A stretch of DNA of 64,000 bases, taken from Glandiceps talaboti. Its lineage: Eukaryota; Hemichordata; Enteropneusta; Spengelidae. This document shows, in pieces, positions 1 through 12,668 of this stretch. Position 1 is the first letter of the stretch. Each line of letters opens with the position of its first letter. The notes below the pieces were generated by a model, which ran no database searches, had not been told where the DNA came from, and saw nothing but the letters and a program-made list of their open reading frames with translations. Made by a program: the position numbers and the translations under genes. The stretch spans positions 29,338,095 through 29,402,094 of the forward strand of contig NC_135549.1 in assembly GCF_964340395.1 (NCBI RefSeq), written 5' to 3'.

Positions 1-75
1 GTCTTTGTATTCATAGCACTACATACTACTACATACTGTCTTTGTATTCATAGCACTACATACATTTACTACTAC
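1..75. repeat. Tandem repeat of a ~37 bp unit
   Basis: The opening sequence, from GTCTTTGTATTCATAGC, is repeated immediately at position 38 with small changes. Both units end in a run of ACTAC/ATACT triplets. No coding potential is seen. Confidence 0.8.
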
Positions 76-215
76 TACATACAGGCTTTGTTAGTAGTAC
101 TGTGCATACTGATTTGAAATGTATTGTGCTGTCTGACACATTCTAAATTTTGGCCAATTTAGTTGTACATGTAGAATGCATAAATAAAAGAATTCATTTT
201 TTTTAATGATACATT

Positions 216-274
216 AAACTATTGATCTCACCCCTGGGGGGGGGGGGATTGATCTCACCCCTGGGGGGGGGGTG
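216..274. repeat. Short tandem duplication with G-runs
   Basis: The phrase GATCTCACCCCTGGGG is present twice in a row, each copy followed by a long G homopolymer. It looks like a local slippage duplication. Confidence 0.75.
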
Positions 275-1417
275 TATGTGTGCTCATGGACGGTCTATGC
301 CAGACTTAATTGTTTGTTGGTCTGACCTTGGAGGAATTATACTGTCAGTATAATTTTTGTGACTTTTTCAGTTTTAGTGTTTAACCCGCACCTAACTTAA
401 AAGTCACCAAAACAGACGAAAAAACACACAAAACCGCCACAAGACGCTACAATTATTGCAGCTAGGCTGTTTTAGCTCAGTGAAGTCACCTGTGTACAGA
501 TTACGAGTGACAACAAGTGCGGCTACCTTTTTCATCAAATTTGTCCTTGTTACCTAATGTTAATCGCAAAAAAATACGAAGGGATTCTTACCAAAACCTG
601 AGTGGGTGTCTCAACGATCGTCTGAACATTACCTCCACATGTCACTGTTGACAACGAAAAGATGTTTCAAAATGGCGCCTAAGTTTACTCTCCAGAGGGC
701 GCCGTGCCTAAAAGTTTGCTGACTTCCGGGAACTCATCATCGATTATGGTTCGTAGGCGACATTCTCAGACATTCCGTGTAATACTGTCCGAGTTTGATT
801 CCATATACATCATGAATTTATAACATTTGTCATTGATTCTTCACTGCCTGCAGGGAAGTGTCATTCAACATATATGTTCCATGGAAAAGAGGGGTACTTA
901 GTATTATACTAGTAAGTAGTATTACCGTTGGGGTTTTATGGTGATAGCAGTATTCAAGTTAATTTAAGTATAGACAGTAAAGGGAACAGTTCGTACAGAA
1001 ACTAAAAGTTCATTTGTACATTTAATATTACTGAACTTAGTTTTCTGATATAATTCATTATCAAAGCAGTTACAGTGTTACCATCAATGTAGTTTTTTTT
1101 CTGATGTCAGTGTTCCCGGCCGTCACTGAAATGGGGTCGTAAAGTTTATTTTCGTGATCCACGGTGAGAGGAAAAGTGGGATAAAAGCTTCCTTCGATTT
1201 TACAGTTAGTTTTGTCCTTTTATCAACACCATTTCTTTACAAACTTGGCCAAATTTCCATCCCCCCTCTAGAGAGAGGCATTAGGCCTGTATATACACTT
1301 CTAGTATATATTTCATGTAATCCGTTACCTGAAAATGGTTCGTCATCAATTTAATGTTGATTTGCGCAATTAAAGATAGAAACAAAAGGTTTATGACAAT
1401 AATACTTTTGTGATGTA
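275..1417. other. No gene recognised
   Basis: No open frame here resembles a known family. Around 670-760 there is a GC-richer patch with two GGCGCC sites, which could be promoter-like, but no associated exon was found. Confidence 0.5.
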
Positions 1418-1454
1418 ATAATAATAATAATGATGATGGTGGTGGTGGTGGTGG

Positions 1455-1506
<52 letters not shown>

Positions 1507-1535
1507 AATAATAATAATAATAATGATAATACATA
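1418..1535. repeat. ATA/GAT/GGT trinucleotide microsatellite
   Basis: Uninterrupted blocks of AAT, GAT, GGT, GAT and AAT triplets. It lies exactly at the 3' end of the minus-strand LINE remnant to its right, so it probably grew from the element's repeat tail. Poly-Ile, poly-Ser and poly-Thr reading frames through it are repeat translations, not genes. Confidence 0.95.
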
Positions 1536-2640
1536 CTTTATTGATCCCACAAGGGGAAATTGGGAAACTGTCAGCAGTACAACAAAATACATAACAGATA
1601 CACAACAAGATACACATTTTAAAACTTAAACCCACATGATCGCTGCGCTGTAGCTCAACACTGGTCATTAAAATGTATTATTGCCTGTGGTAAAAAAGGA
1701 TTCCTGAAGCGCTCAGTTACAATCTTTGGTAAATTCAATCGTTTGCTAAAAGTGCTCTTACATTCACAAAAAGTGGAATACAAAGGATGACGATCATTCT
1801 CTAGAATTGTTAACAGTTTTTTCAAAACTCTCTTATTGTATATCTCCTCGAATTTCTCTTGTCTTTTGCCTATAACAGAACCCGCTCTCTTAACAATCTT
1901 ATCTATGCCACCTTTCAGTTGTTTGTTCAAATTTCCTCCCCAACACACAACACCAAAAAACAAGACACTGCCCACAACAGATGTGTAGAAATTACTCAGG
2001 AAGTCACGACTGATGTCAAAGGATCGCAATTTACGAAGGCAGTACATACGGGAGTTATTTTTTGAACAGATTTTCAGTGTTTTCTCTCCAATTTAGCTTT
2101 CCATCAATCCCCATACCAAGATACTTATATGAATGAACCATCTCAACTTCTTTATCGTTTGATGTAAATAGGTGTACGTAATTGCGGTTGACTTTTTCCG
2201 AAAATTTATTACCAACTCCTTACACTTGCTAACATTCAAATACAGAAATTTTCTGTCACACCATTGGACAAAATTATCGACTTCCTCTCTATACATGGTA
2301 TCATCATCATTTTGAATAAACCAATTCAAGTCAAAGCTGAATCATCTGCAAGTTTCTGAAGAGAACAGGTGTCATCGGTATGGCGGCAATCCGATGTATA
2401 CAATGAAAATAAAAATGGGGAAAGCACAGTGCCTTGAGAATCTGTGTGTAAATTACCTGAGGCTAGATTCTGTAAACGGACAAACTGTGAGCGGCCTGTC
2501 AAGTAATTGATAATCCATAAAATGGTGGATGGATGAACGGACATTTTCGTTAATTTCACTGCTAAGAGATGGGGCTGGATTGTGTTAAATGCGCTACTAA
2601 AGTCAAAGAACATTATTCGAACCACACTTAACAGGGCCGT
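1536..2640 (-). mobile_element. Decayed non-LTR retrotransposon (CR1/L2/Rex1-like), 3' part
   Basis: Read on the minus strand from about 2625, the frames encode reverse-transcriptase pieces. They include FDFSSAFNTIQ (palm block A), LTGRSQFV, GTVLSPFLFSLYTSD (block B) and a region with ADDSALT. Downstream comes a C-terminal segment with DRHPLYSTF and ERFRNPFLPQAI, typical of the end of CR1/L2 ORF2. At least two frame breaks separate the pieces (near 2326 and 2093-2047). The 3' end has GATCAATAAAGTATG and runs straight into the trinucleotide microsatellite, which fits this clade's habit of ending in short tandem repeats instead of poly(A). The 5' half is absent, so this is a dead 5'-truncated copy. 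Assignment to clade is by motif recognition only. Confidence 0.85.
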
Positions 2641-3423
2641 AGCCTGACCAAATTACGGGGGAGGGGGGGGGGCAGAACTTTGTATTTCTATTTTAGCATA
2701 TACGCAATTAAATATCATGTGTAAGGCCAGAAAAAATATAAAAAGCTTGTCAACGGGCAACCTAACCCATCACATTTTTGGGTAGGTAGGTCGATTTCAT
2801 TTTTTCACAATGCTTGACAAGGATAAAACAAACCATATATAATGATGGCAAAATATTTCAGGTTGTGTTTAGATAGAACTTATTCAGTCATCTTGATACT
2901 ATCTCTATGCAATTTGCATGCATAGCTACAGTTAGGAAATGTAAAAAATTTACGGTTAAACAAATGTTGACGCTCCTCTCACCCTCTCTTCTCAAAAAAT
3001 GTTAAGCCCAGCTGAATGAAATTCAGGCATTATTTTAGCTACCTCTTCTGTGACCTACACTACAGTGGAGATATACAATTATATGGTACAATGATGCATA
3101 AAAATATCAGTGATAGCCAACTACAATAATACTCCGAACGAGATTACTTTACAGAGGATGTGGATTTCACATGCATAAGGAGTTGTCTCTAATTAGTTCT
3201 AACCTATACAGGGAGGTACTTAGCCAGACACTTTCCATCTTGTTTTGGGAGAAAGACAACTATCACCTTGATTGCTACTGATTGAAAGGAGACAACTTCA
3301 TAGGTGAAAAAAAATGAAAATAAGGCCATTTAGAGGCATAAAATATCAAACCATAGACATAATTTAAAGTCTTACAATGCTTGAATATGGTAATAAAATA
3401 CCATAATTGAAACAATTATGCTA
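2641..3423. other. No gene recognised
   Basis: AT-rich sequence with a G-rich run at 2657-2671. No supported exon was found on either strand. Confidence 0.5.
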
Positions 3424-3606
3424 TGATTTACTTATTATCTGGAAGTGTATTTTGTTGTGGCAAAGCTGAAAGATATTTTGAGGATGTGCACTTCTCCTGA
3501 AGTTTAATTTGGTTCCGTATAAAGAGCAAAACGGTTCAAGACTTTCAGACTTTTGATGACCCAATGACTGCTCAGCCAACTCCAATGGTCGTAAACTTTT
3601 GCTCAA
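3424..3606 (-). pseudogene. Possible terminal exon of the RING/DDE gene, with the catalytic Glu region
   Basis: A minus-strand frame reads LGHQKSESLEPFCSLYGTK. From memory this resembles the last conserved block of the family to which the upstream exons belong, usually a Gly-Glu-Gln-Gly-Ala-Glu-Ser-Ile-His type motif holding the third acidic residue. The frame is open to a stop at 3424. No clean donor joins it to the preceding exon, which instead runs to its own stop at 4292. I therefore treat it as a decayed last exon. A chance frame is the alternative. Confidence 0.3.
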
Positions 3607-5270
3607 TTCTTTTGTAGTGAATATTGGATATGCAACAGCTTAATTTAATCTAAATTCACGCTTGTATGCATCATATGAGCTGAGTAAACCACTGTATAAG
3701 ATAGTATATAAATTGGAATAGACTCAAATGTATATTGTTACATGTACTATATTCAGTAAATATAAAGAAATATCCTTAAATTTTGAAACAAATGCGAAGA
3801 CCGCATGAGGATATATTCCCCATCACCAGAAAAAAATATATGGGAAGGTTGAACAGATTTTTCATTTTTTATGGCCTAATGTCGTATCGTTCAAAGTAGT
3901 TGCCGAAAAAATGTCACATTCAAAGTAAAAAAAAATAAATAAAAATAAAATTGATGGTGCTTTCTTAAATAAGTAACACAACAAAATAATCATTTTCTTT
4001 ACCCAACTCCCAAAACATTTATGGCCCTCCTTTATGTCGGAACCCAAGGTGAACTCAGTGGATTCTCCTTGTCATTATCATTATAATGGAAATTGAAGTT
4101 TGGATTTTGCTGTTGAAGGTACAGCTCTGTTTACAAAGTCAGGGCCATTCTTTCCATAGCAAATTGTCGCTTCAAAATGAATTGCGGAATAATGCTAGTG
4201 TCAGTGCATGAGATAATTATATCAAACATTTTAACCAATTGAAAGACAACGTTAACACAATTATTGAAAGCGGATCGTCAAAGGGTGGATCTTAAACTGC
4301 TTGTTCAACACCACTGCTTGTCATCCATGGCAGCACATGGTCTTCGAGGATGTGAAGTTTTGGGGTGACACTTTGACCAGGAAATTTAGCTCGGTAGTAA
4401 GAAAGAAAAGATTTGACATTGTTATCTGAAAATTAAAAAAAAAAACATATGTCGATATAAAATCTGAGGTAAATGCCATCATACTGTACATATATTTTAA
4501 TTCCTGTATTTTATTTATCAAAGAACTGAACATTAAAATTGCTATACTTTTTTCCCTTACCAAATAAGTTTTGTGTTGAGTTTTAATTACTGCTTTGATA
4601 TTGTGGTATACTAAGCTTTCAATTGAATTCATATGTAGTTACCAGATACAAATGTCATAAACTTGATAGCTAACGATAAAAAAAATGAAAGTTGGTAATA
4701 TAAACATACTTTACGAAAAATACTGTGTATGACATAGATATACCAAATTTTGTACATGTCATTTTTCAAATATGTTTAAAAACTCACAACCAGAGCATAT
4801 CAACATACCAAACATGTTCAGATCTTCTTTGGATAAGGGACTTGATAGACTGTACAGCTGGTGACACATGCTGAACTTCACCAGTAGTGGTTCAAGCAAG
4901 TCCCTTACCACCTCCGCCTCAGCAAGTAGACTAGGGTATCTACTTTCAACTTCGTCAACAATACTTTTACAAATTTTATGAATGTTCTTTGGCTGAAATA
5001 AAAAAGAAAGTATTGGTTTGGAATGGTGAGACACAGTATGTATTTATATATAATGTTGAAGGCTAATATGCACAACTACTCAATACATGTGTAGTTTGGT
5101 GATAAATGTTATGAGGCCAAAAAAAAAAAAAAATCTGGTTCTGGTCAGGGTAAACTTTCTAAAGTGGTGCGACGATGCGAATTTTTTTTTTTTCTATTTT
5201 TTTTTTTTTTTTTTTTGCAAATTAGTAAATACACATTTTTTGACACTTTGCATACTCTGTTCTATCATAT

Positions 5271-8200
5271 TTATCTCTTGAAAAACTTCCTTTTCCTTCG
5301 AAGCAGTTTAGGCTTTGTATTTAAGCAGTCTTGGCATGTAGGGTAGATTTCAGCTGCTTGTTCTCCTGATATCAGATCATCTCCACCACAATGGCAACAA
5401 ATGGAAGGAAATACTGAAGCTGAAAAATATGGTATTTCTATCGGTGATGAACACTCCAGGTCATGTCTGACATGTACAATTCTAAGGATGTGATTTTCCT
5501 GTCCATCAGGAGCAAAGTCATTGATGTTTGAGCCACATGTGTAATCAACATCATCCAGTGCTACATCTAACTGTTGCATTTCATGTTGTTTCAGTTTCTT
5601 GGCACTATGTAGTACCCTTGGTTTGTCACACTCTTTGCACTGCACTGTGCGTTGCACTCTACAAGCAGTCTGGGCACTTGGACTGAATGGTAAATTGTGA
5701 CAACTCTCAGTAGATTTTCTTTTCTGCAAGGATGGTCTTTCACACTCTGTTGTTACTGAACCATAGACAGCTTCAAATGGCTTGTAGTGAACTCCAGTGT
5801 CATCTAGAAGTGGATCTGGAATTGGGTGGACTTTATCAAAGACATCATCTGGTAATCTAGGAGGTTTGTGAAACTTGCACTGTGTGTCTCTGCATTTCAC
5901 AATGCTGAATGCATAGTGCCGCTCAGTCACATGCTTGTCGTAGAACTCTTTCATCCTTGGACTGGCCAGGACAGTTTTTTTTGGCATACCTATTGATACA
6001 CAGTCATCAATAAGATTGATGTGATCCATAAATTCAGTAATCTCTTCATCAGTAGCACTCTGGAAGATGGAAAACTTCTCTTCTTTCAGCTCCAAGTGTT
6101 GAATGATAGATGACATCAATGACACTGGTTGCTGTAGGCTGTCAACAACATCCTCCTTTAACTGTGGGTTCTTCTTTGCAGCTTCTCTAACCTCCTTCAT
6201 GCTGTTACACTTTTCCAGTTGCTTCTCTGAGTCTGCACTCATCTCCTTGCGCATCACACCAATAGCCTGCAGACCTATATTCAAGATAGACATTATACGT
6301 TCAGCTGGATTTTTCCATGAATGTCCAGGTGGTGTACGTACAGCAATGAGTGCATCTAAATCCTTCTTCACAAACAAAGCTATCAAGCTGAGTTGTACAG
6401 ATGAGTATGTCACTCTGTGATCAGCTCCACCATCACTGTAAACGAGCTTCATGGGAGATTCATCATTCACAGTACTGAGTACCTTACTGAGTTCTGTTGA
6501 ATGGCGCTTGGGCGATGAAGCTTCAAAGGTACTGCATTTAAGACCAACAAATACCTTTCCATGATAAAAGCTCTCTGTAATGGATTTGGGCACATTCACA
6601 ATTAGAGAAACACTGGGAGTAACAGTCAACTTTGTAAAATCATGGTCAGCAACAACAAAGCTCTTGTTGATACCAACTATTACTTGCTTGCCTCTAGATC
6701 TCTCAACAGCAGCCACTGGTACACCTGGCTCCCCAATTTTCACCTTATGTTTGTCATCTAGGCAGATTAGAGACACATGCTCTCTAAATTTAACAGCCAT
6801 TTCCTTAAGGTAGCGGAAATATGTTGAAGCATAATGAGCATCAGTGTGAGGTTTTCTTAACTGTCTCTGCTGAACCATGTATTTGACTTCCAGTCTACCT
6901 GTATGCTGCAGTGATGACTTAGTGTATGGGTTCTTAGGCCAAAACTGAAGTCTCAGCCACTGTTTTGAAGGAATAGGGGTACCTTCTGGACATCGATTAC
7001 TAACTTCCTCATGTAAGTGGCGCACACTCATAGCTGTAGCCATGTAGGTGACAGTTTCATGACGCCGTTCATGTACAGCTGTTTCTGCTACATTGTTGAT
7101 GTACTGTGCTGTGATCTCCCAAAACTTCTCAAAGATGGGAGGACGGCCAGGGTTGAGAGTACACACAATCTTGGGATCCCCAAGTTCTACCATCATCTTC
7201 ACCCTCTGATCAACATCAGCTTCTAGTTGTTTTCCAGGAGCAGCAGCATCATTGGTCATGAGACGATAAATTTCTCTGAGGTACATTGGTTTCACCTTTG
7301 CAATAGTACCCATCATGTTTGCAAACTCTCTCCTCATTTGTCTTGTATGAAACTTTGGAGCTGCTTTTTCAATTTCTACAGCCAACTGGGCAGTTTTAGT
7401 CTTGACCAAATCAGAGGGTGCATCTTCAGGCTCTTTCCATAGGAAATATTGGTTGCTGACACTTCCACCAGCAGAGTAAGTGTACAGTACTGTCTTGGTA
7501 GGCAGCCCACTGTGTTTCAGTGATTGAATGTACTCATAGCGCTTCTTCCTGTCGAGGGGTAGTTTATCATTTAAACACATGAACTGGAATGTTTCCATCT
7601 CATTCAGTGCTGACATGATAGGTTTTGAGAGTGCTGAAGTCTTCAGTGAAGCACAAGTTGGGAGGGGATAAACACCAATTGTATCCTCAAGTTGTCTGAT
7701 CTGCATTGTATAGAAAAGTGAAGAAAACATTTATACTACAAGGTGTCAAATCACTGTTTTCATGAAATTTGATTAAAAAACTGACCTGCAGAATGATGTG
7801 CAGTTTGGAAAAATGTTGAATTTCAAAATTGTGGCAGAATGACAAAAAGGCAAGAATACAAAAAATATGTATGATATATAATAAAACATGCACTTTCATT
7901 CATGGATAATATATTTATTACAAAAAATAAAATGATAAAATATTATAAATATGCAAAAAAGTCACTCACTGGTTGTTCTGACTTGCGATGAGCTGATGAA
8001 ACATCTGCCTGTTTGCTGAGGTAAGTAGCATACTTGTGGAAGGTCATTGCAAGACATTTTGTGGCATCTTTGACTTCCTGCCATTCTTTTTTATTGATCC
8101 ATGACTACTCAATAAAAAACAAAACAATTTATTTTTCAGGATATTTCACTTTTCTAACTGATTGTTTTGTTTGTAAACAAAAATGGAGGAAAGGTAAAAC

Positions 8201-9797
8201 ATTGTACCATATAGCATCCCTCATCCAAATATTAAAGTGCAAATTTGTTTTTTCAGAAGCAAAAATTCTTAAATGCCATCAAAACAAAATACAAACTACA
8301 TGTACTGATAGTCACAGAAGACATTTTATTACATTTTATTACAAGGCAAAAAGTGCTTGACAATATTTAGTTTCACGTAACTGAAAACATTTTGCAACTG
8401 TAATAAACTGAACCCATACAATTTTATTTTGCTTGTGTTCATTACATTTCTTTGTTAATATCATGGTTTACATGTATTTCCTAAGATTGTAAAATAAATT
8501 GATTTCAATTAAATTAAATTTACATTTATTCAAAATATACTGCATTCAGTAACAATTATATACATGTACTCTATCATGTAAAGTCAGTCAGCTTCTGTAT
8601 TCAGTATGTATTTTAAAAATCAGAGACGTTGCATGTTGTCTGCCCAAAATAAAATACAAGTTTTATTCAAAGGACAACGTGTATCTTTACCTCACATGAA
8701 CTTATTTATAGACGAACGTTTACTCAACACTGTCATTGCATAACCATAGTTACATTCATAAAACTTTTAAGTTTTATGGCAGAGAAACAAAATGGGTAGA
8801 GTTGCATTAAATTACATGTTATGGTCAGTGGTATGTATAACCAAACAGCCAGATATTGTAGTACAAATATTTACAACCCACTCTATGCCTTGCAATGTCT
8901 TTTTTAAATATCTCGCCTTGAAGTGGATTATGTGCAGTGCTATAAATGTCTATTAAATATTTATTAATGTTTACTTTATTTGTATGAAATTGGTTTGTCT
9001 CCATTGGCATTGCAAAAGTTTAAAAAAATCATTTTGAGCACAGCAAATAATAAAACACGAACAATTTATGGTCAACACTGATATCAAACAAAAACAAAAG
9101 ACAAAACGCCTACCTGTTCAAGAATATTGTACAGGAGTTGTGATACATTTTGCAGTTCATCACCCTGCAGCTGTGTAATACTATGCCTGTGCTGGGCTGG
9201 ACAGTTATAGCCTCGGAAGATGTCATACAACTCTGGAAGTTGGCACTGTTGTAGGGCAAGTTTTGTACGATGCGGATCAATCATCCATATGGCATCACTA
9301 GTCACATTTACAAATTTATCACCCAGTGCTCTGCAGTTATAATCCCATCCAAGATTCTTGCCTTGCAACCACTGTATAATGTCATTGTGCAACTTGTAAC
9401 GAGAATTGGGTCTGTCCAACGGACGTAGAGGAGGCAGTGTTTTCTTTCGAGCACTGTCCATCATCAGTCTGAAGGCATTTCTCACTGGAATTGCCCGAAC
9501 TTGCTTCTCTTGTTCCCCATTTATATTAAAATGCACATATTTACCAAATTCAGTCAATGCAGAAACCTGGACTGTTAGCGGAACGGACTGGAACTGACCT
9601 GTCAACACACTGCTTACACTGCATTCTACAGGAAAATCTTCGTATTCAGAAGGCAGAACGAAACGATCACCAGAACTAAGAACACCTCGACAAAAGTCTT
9701 CATATAATCTCATGAGAGTAACATCAGGTGAAACGTCTACGATTCCAAATGGCCGGAGGATCTTTGCTCCAAAAGTCAGCTGAATTGATATCAACAT
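5271..9797 (-). CDS. DDE-type transposase-like protein, three exons, ~1,080 aa
   Basis: Exons are 9797-9114, 8104-7970 and 7700-5271. All junctions are phase 0 with AG acceptors and GT donors (GTAGGC, GTGAGT). The predicted protein is about 1,082 residues and uninterrupted. Candidate catalytic blocks are ICLDDKHKVKIGEPG near residue 586, VYSDGGADHRVTY near 694 and HSWKNPAERIMSILN near 738, spaced like the Asp-Asp-Glu of an RNase H-fold transposase. The C-terminus has Cys pairs (CHCGGDD, CQDC) that could bind zinc, then a basic tail (RRKRKFFKR). The start at 9797 is the first ATG. An AG just downstream (9781-9780) leaves open an upstream exon. Similar multicopy proteins occur in marine invertebrates as far as I recall, but I do not know a family name. 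The intact frame suggests recent activity or selection. Confidence 0.72.
7701..7969 (-). other. Intron of the nested DDE gene
   Basis: Minus-strand GTGAGT donor directly after 7970 and a pyrimidine-containing acceptor ending CAATGCAG at 7701. Nothing else was recognised in it. Confidence 0.7.
8105..9113 (-). other. Intron of the nested DDE gene
   Basis: About 1 kb, AT-rich, between the donor GTAGGC at 9113 and the acceptor TTGAGTAG at 8105. No further exon, repeat or RNA gene was recognised. Confidence 0.65.
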
Positions 9798-11931
9798 ATC
9801 GATTGCTTGGCTTACGACTACTCAAACTTCAGACATATTTGAAACACGTGAGCGGTTTACCTCCTAGCACAGTGAACACACTATTTCCCGTGATTCCCAT
9901 CAACCACGCTCATTGTACATATTACGTACACATATCGTACGGGGGGTTATGGGTATGCAACAGTACTAGAAGAAAAGGGTAGCTGTTACCAAAATAGAAG
10001 TGCGCCATCACACGAGTTCCATTTTTCCGTTAGCCTTGCATACAGTGTTGATCGACGGGGAATTGTAAATAAGGAACCGGAAAGCAAAAATTATTGGAAA
10101 AAAAAAGGATCGACGCGGGGGTATTCAGGGCACGCGCGCGCTGACCAGAACCAGATATATATTTTTTTTGGCCTGACCTGCATTTTTAACCAGGCAAAAA
10201 TGAAGTTCAGAGAGAATCTGATTACTATATTATGATCAACCTGCTAGCAAAGGTACAAATGTACATACCTTCAAACATATGTCAACATGATTGCCAACAA
10301 AACTCCGTGAGTGGTATGCCTGCCTCTTAACATGTAAACTTTGTAGACAACCATCAAGTGCTCGGATGATATATCCGGCCTCAGCAGGAATATCCTTTTG
10401 TATAGTTGATACGTTTGCTTGCTGTAAATGAGTAATGAGAAGCAAAGAAAATAAAGTAATATTTGTTGTAGATAGCGTGGCAATATAAAACTAAGCAAGT
10501 AAAACTTGTTTGTTCTTTGAATGCTTTTGCCACTGTACTCCAAGAAATAAGTTACTATATTTCACATAGGGTTTAGAGATGTTATTAGTCTACTCACTAA
10601 TGATTGAAGTTCCTTTCTGTTTTTGTCTTTAGATGACAGCAGTTCCTTGTGATAGATTTGAGTCTCTATTAAAGTACTGTTAGCCCCATCATCTAATAGT
10701 ATTGCTAGCAGTTTTTGTTCTAGCTCACCTTCGAACTCTATCTTCTCAGTGATGGCATCTTTCAGGTTCGCTATTTCAACTGCCATACTAGCCAGGTAGG
10801 TGTTGACATTAGCAGGCTGACTTTCACCTGGTGTAGAGTTACTGTTACCACTGAGAATATCCTTATGTAGTAGTACATACATTTGGACATCCAGTGGCAC
10901 ACAGTAGCTCTCAAGCAAGTTGAAAAGCTTCAGAAAGATGCCAAGGCTGAGATGTAGAGCGGGAGGACACACCTGGAAAAAAGAAACAAATGTACATAAA
11001 ATGTTACTCCCCATAAAGATTGCTATTAAATTAGGGGTCCCTTTAATGTTTCAATATGTTTTACTTGATTTCAGAACACAGTTTTTACCTGATCAAGTGG
11101 GATATTGATGAGTGGCTTGTGCAGACAGTTATAGTATTTTGACACATCTTTGACCTTAGCACCAGCGCTTGTGAATTTCTCATGGTTTTCCATTATGTTA
11201 TCCAGTGTGCGTGCTGGTTGCAGACCCCTCTCCTTTAATGGTTCTTTGGACTTTTCTTTAACAATGAGGCACCATAGACAGAAGTGTTTACCTGTAAAAG
11301 AAGCAGTGAAATTTTCAGAATAACGCTTTATGTCACTATTTATGTTATAGTAGCAAGTTTGATTATTTGTTACAGTTGCTGTAGCAATTATTCTCAATGA
11401 CTAATCATTGTAGTAATTCAAAGGTCATTTTAATCTCTTTTTCATATTATTACTGACAGTGAGTACATTCATTTGGAATTTGAAAAAAAAAGGAAACAAA
11501 TCTGAAAGGTCTTCAGGTCTAATATAACCAACATTGACATATTATGTTGCAAGTTTAAAGTTGGTTGATAATGTGTAAGAAAAGTGCACCTACCAGCAGC
11601 TCCTGACAGGCCGTACAGTTTGGTTTGAAATTCATAATCACCACATATTATTACATGTATTCTGTGCTCTCTGGAGAGAAACAACACAATGCAATTATAT
11701 TCTCAACATTCTGGGTATAAAAGCAATCAGAATTTTTTAGGTGACTAACATATATTTTGTTTTACCATCAGGTTGTAATGGATTGGAGTAACCTGTGAGA
11801 TAACTAGTGTGTTTTAACATTGTATTATGTAATGTGTTTATCACTATTGCACTTGGTATTACTACCCAATGTTTAAAAAAAATTGTTAGGAGCTGACTTG
11901 TTGGTTGCATCACAAAGCCTCAAGTGTATTG

Positions 11932-12668
11932 TAAAGGCCCGGTTACACGATGCAACTCGACTAGCAACGCACCGTGCAATTCGTCGCATGCGACGAATTG
12001 CATCGTGTAACCGCCTCGTCGCAGTTGCATGCGACGTTGCAAGGTGCGTCGCAAGGAAACCGACATGTCGGTTTCCTTGCGACGCGTCGCAAGTTGCTTC
12101 TCGAGTTGCTTCGTGAGTTGCACCGTGTAACCACTTCGTCGCGTCGCAAGCAATAACCTTTGACATATACCTACGTGTCAAATGACGTTCAATGTTATGG
12201 CCGCCATGTTTTTAGTATAAATATTCTATTTCAGCAAGTATTTTTTATATAATTTCGATTTATCACCACGATTACCACTTATAAATAGTATACAATGTCT
12301 ATGAATGCTTGATTTCCGCTGAATATCATTTTATTTCCAACTTGAATGCAAGTAGCGACATCGGAAAGATCAACATCGCCCTAAACGAACTTCGAATTGA
12401 ATAGAGTTTTACTATCAATACCTCAACAAGTTTTCAGTCATTTTATTCGTAAATATTAGCAATTTCATAGCATTTTTGCCAAATTCCTGCCGCAAGAAGA
12501 CTTGACCTCGATGACCTGTAACTTTTATATATTTACGCATGTGCAACAGTTAGCTCTTGCGACTCACCATGCAACTAGTTGCATCGTGTACGCGCTCCCG
12601 TCGCAGTTGCAAGCCTCATCGCATGCGACGAATTGCTTCATGAGTTGCATCGTGTAACTGGGCCTTTA
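11932..12668. mobile_element. Palindrome-rich MITE with ~27 bp terminal inverted repeats
   Basis: The left end TAAAGGCCCGGTTACACGAT is inverted at the right end (12642-12668) with one mismatch over 27 bp. The outermost TA on each side may be a TA target duplication. The left 230 bp and right 110 bp are built of repeated GTTGCA, CGTCGCA and GTGTAAC units, including exact palindromes (11976-12001 and about 12048-12085). No coding frame was recognised. It lies in the intron between exons 12797 and 11670 of the surrounding gene. Confidence 0.85.

Larger units (their letters stand above)
5114..10174. mobile_element. DNA transposon (~5.06 kb) nested in an intron of the RING/DDE gene
   Basis: The ends are inverted: at left AGGCC, an A-run, then TCTGGTTCTGGTCAG (5114-5150); at right CTGACCAGAACCAGA, a T-run, then GGCCT (10141-10174). 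Between them lies one three-exon gene for a DDE-like protein with no stop or frameshift. The element sits wholly between two exons of the surrounding gene (10421-10269 and 4992-4809), which splice in phase if it is removed. No clear target-site duplication is visible next to AGGCC/GGCCT. The superfamily was not recognised. Confidence 0.75.

Noticed and set aside
1281-1668. Open frames of poly-Ser/Pro and poly-Ile/Thr on the minus strand
   Set aside because: They are translations of the trinucleotide microsatellite and LINE tail.
5087-5346. Phe-rich plus-strand frames
   Set aside because: They come from poly-T runs at the transposon end and 3' flank.
9114-10421. Direct splicing of the exon ending at 10269 into the nested gene's exon at 9779 (phase 0, AG present)
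   Set aside because: The true partner exon at 4992 also fits in phase and continues the recognised family sequence, and transposon ends enclose the nested gene. The alternative splice cannot be fully excluded.
11934-12160. Possible CRISPR-like or satellite array in the GTTGCA/CGTCGC repeats
   Set aside because: Units are inverted and irregular, and lie within clear inverted ends of a single MITE.
11883-12181. Cys/Arg/Ala-rich open frames on both strands
   Set aside because: All arise from the palindromic repeats of the MITE.
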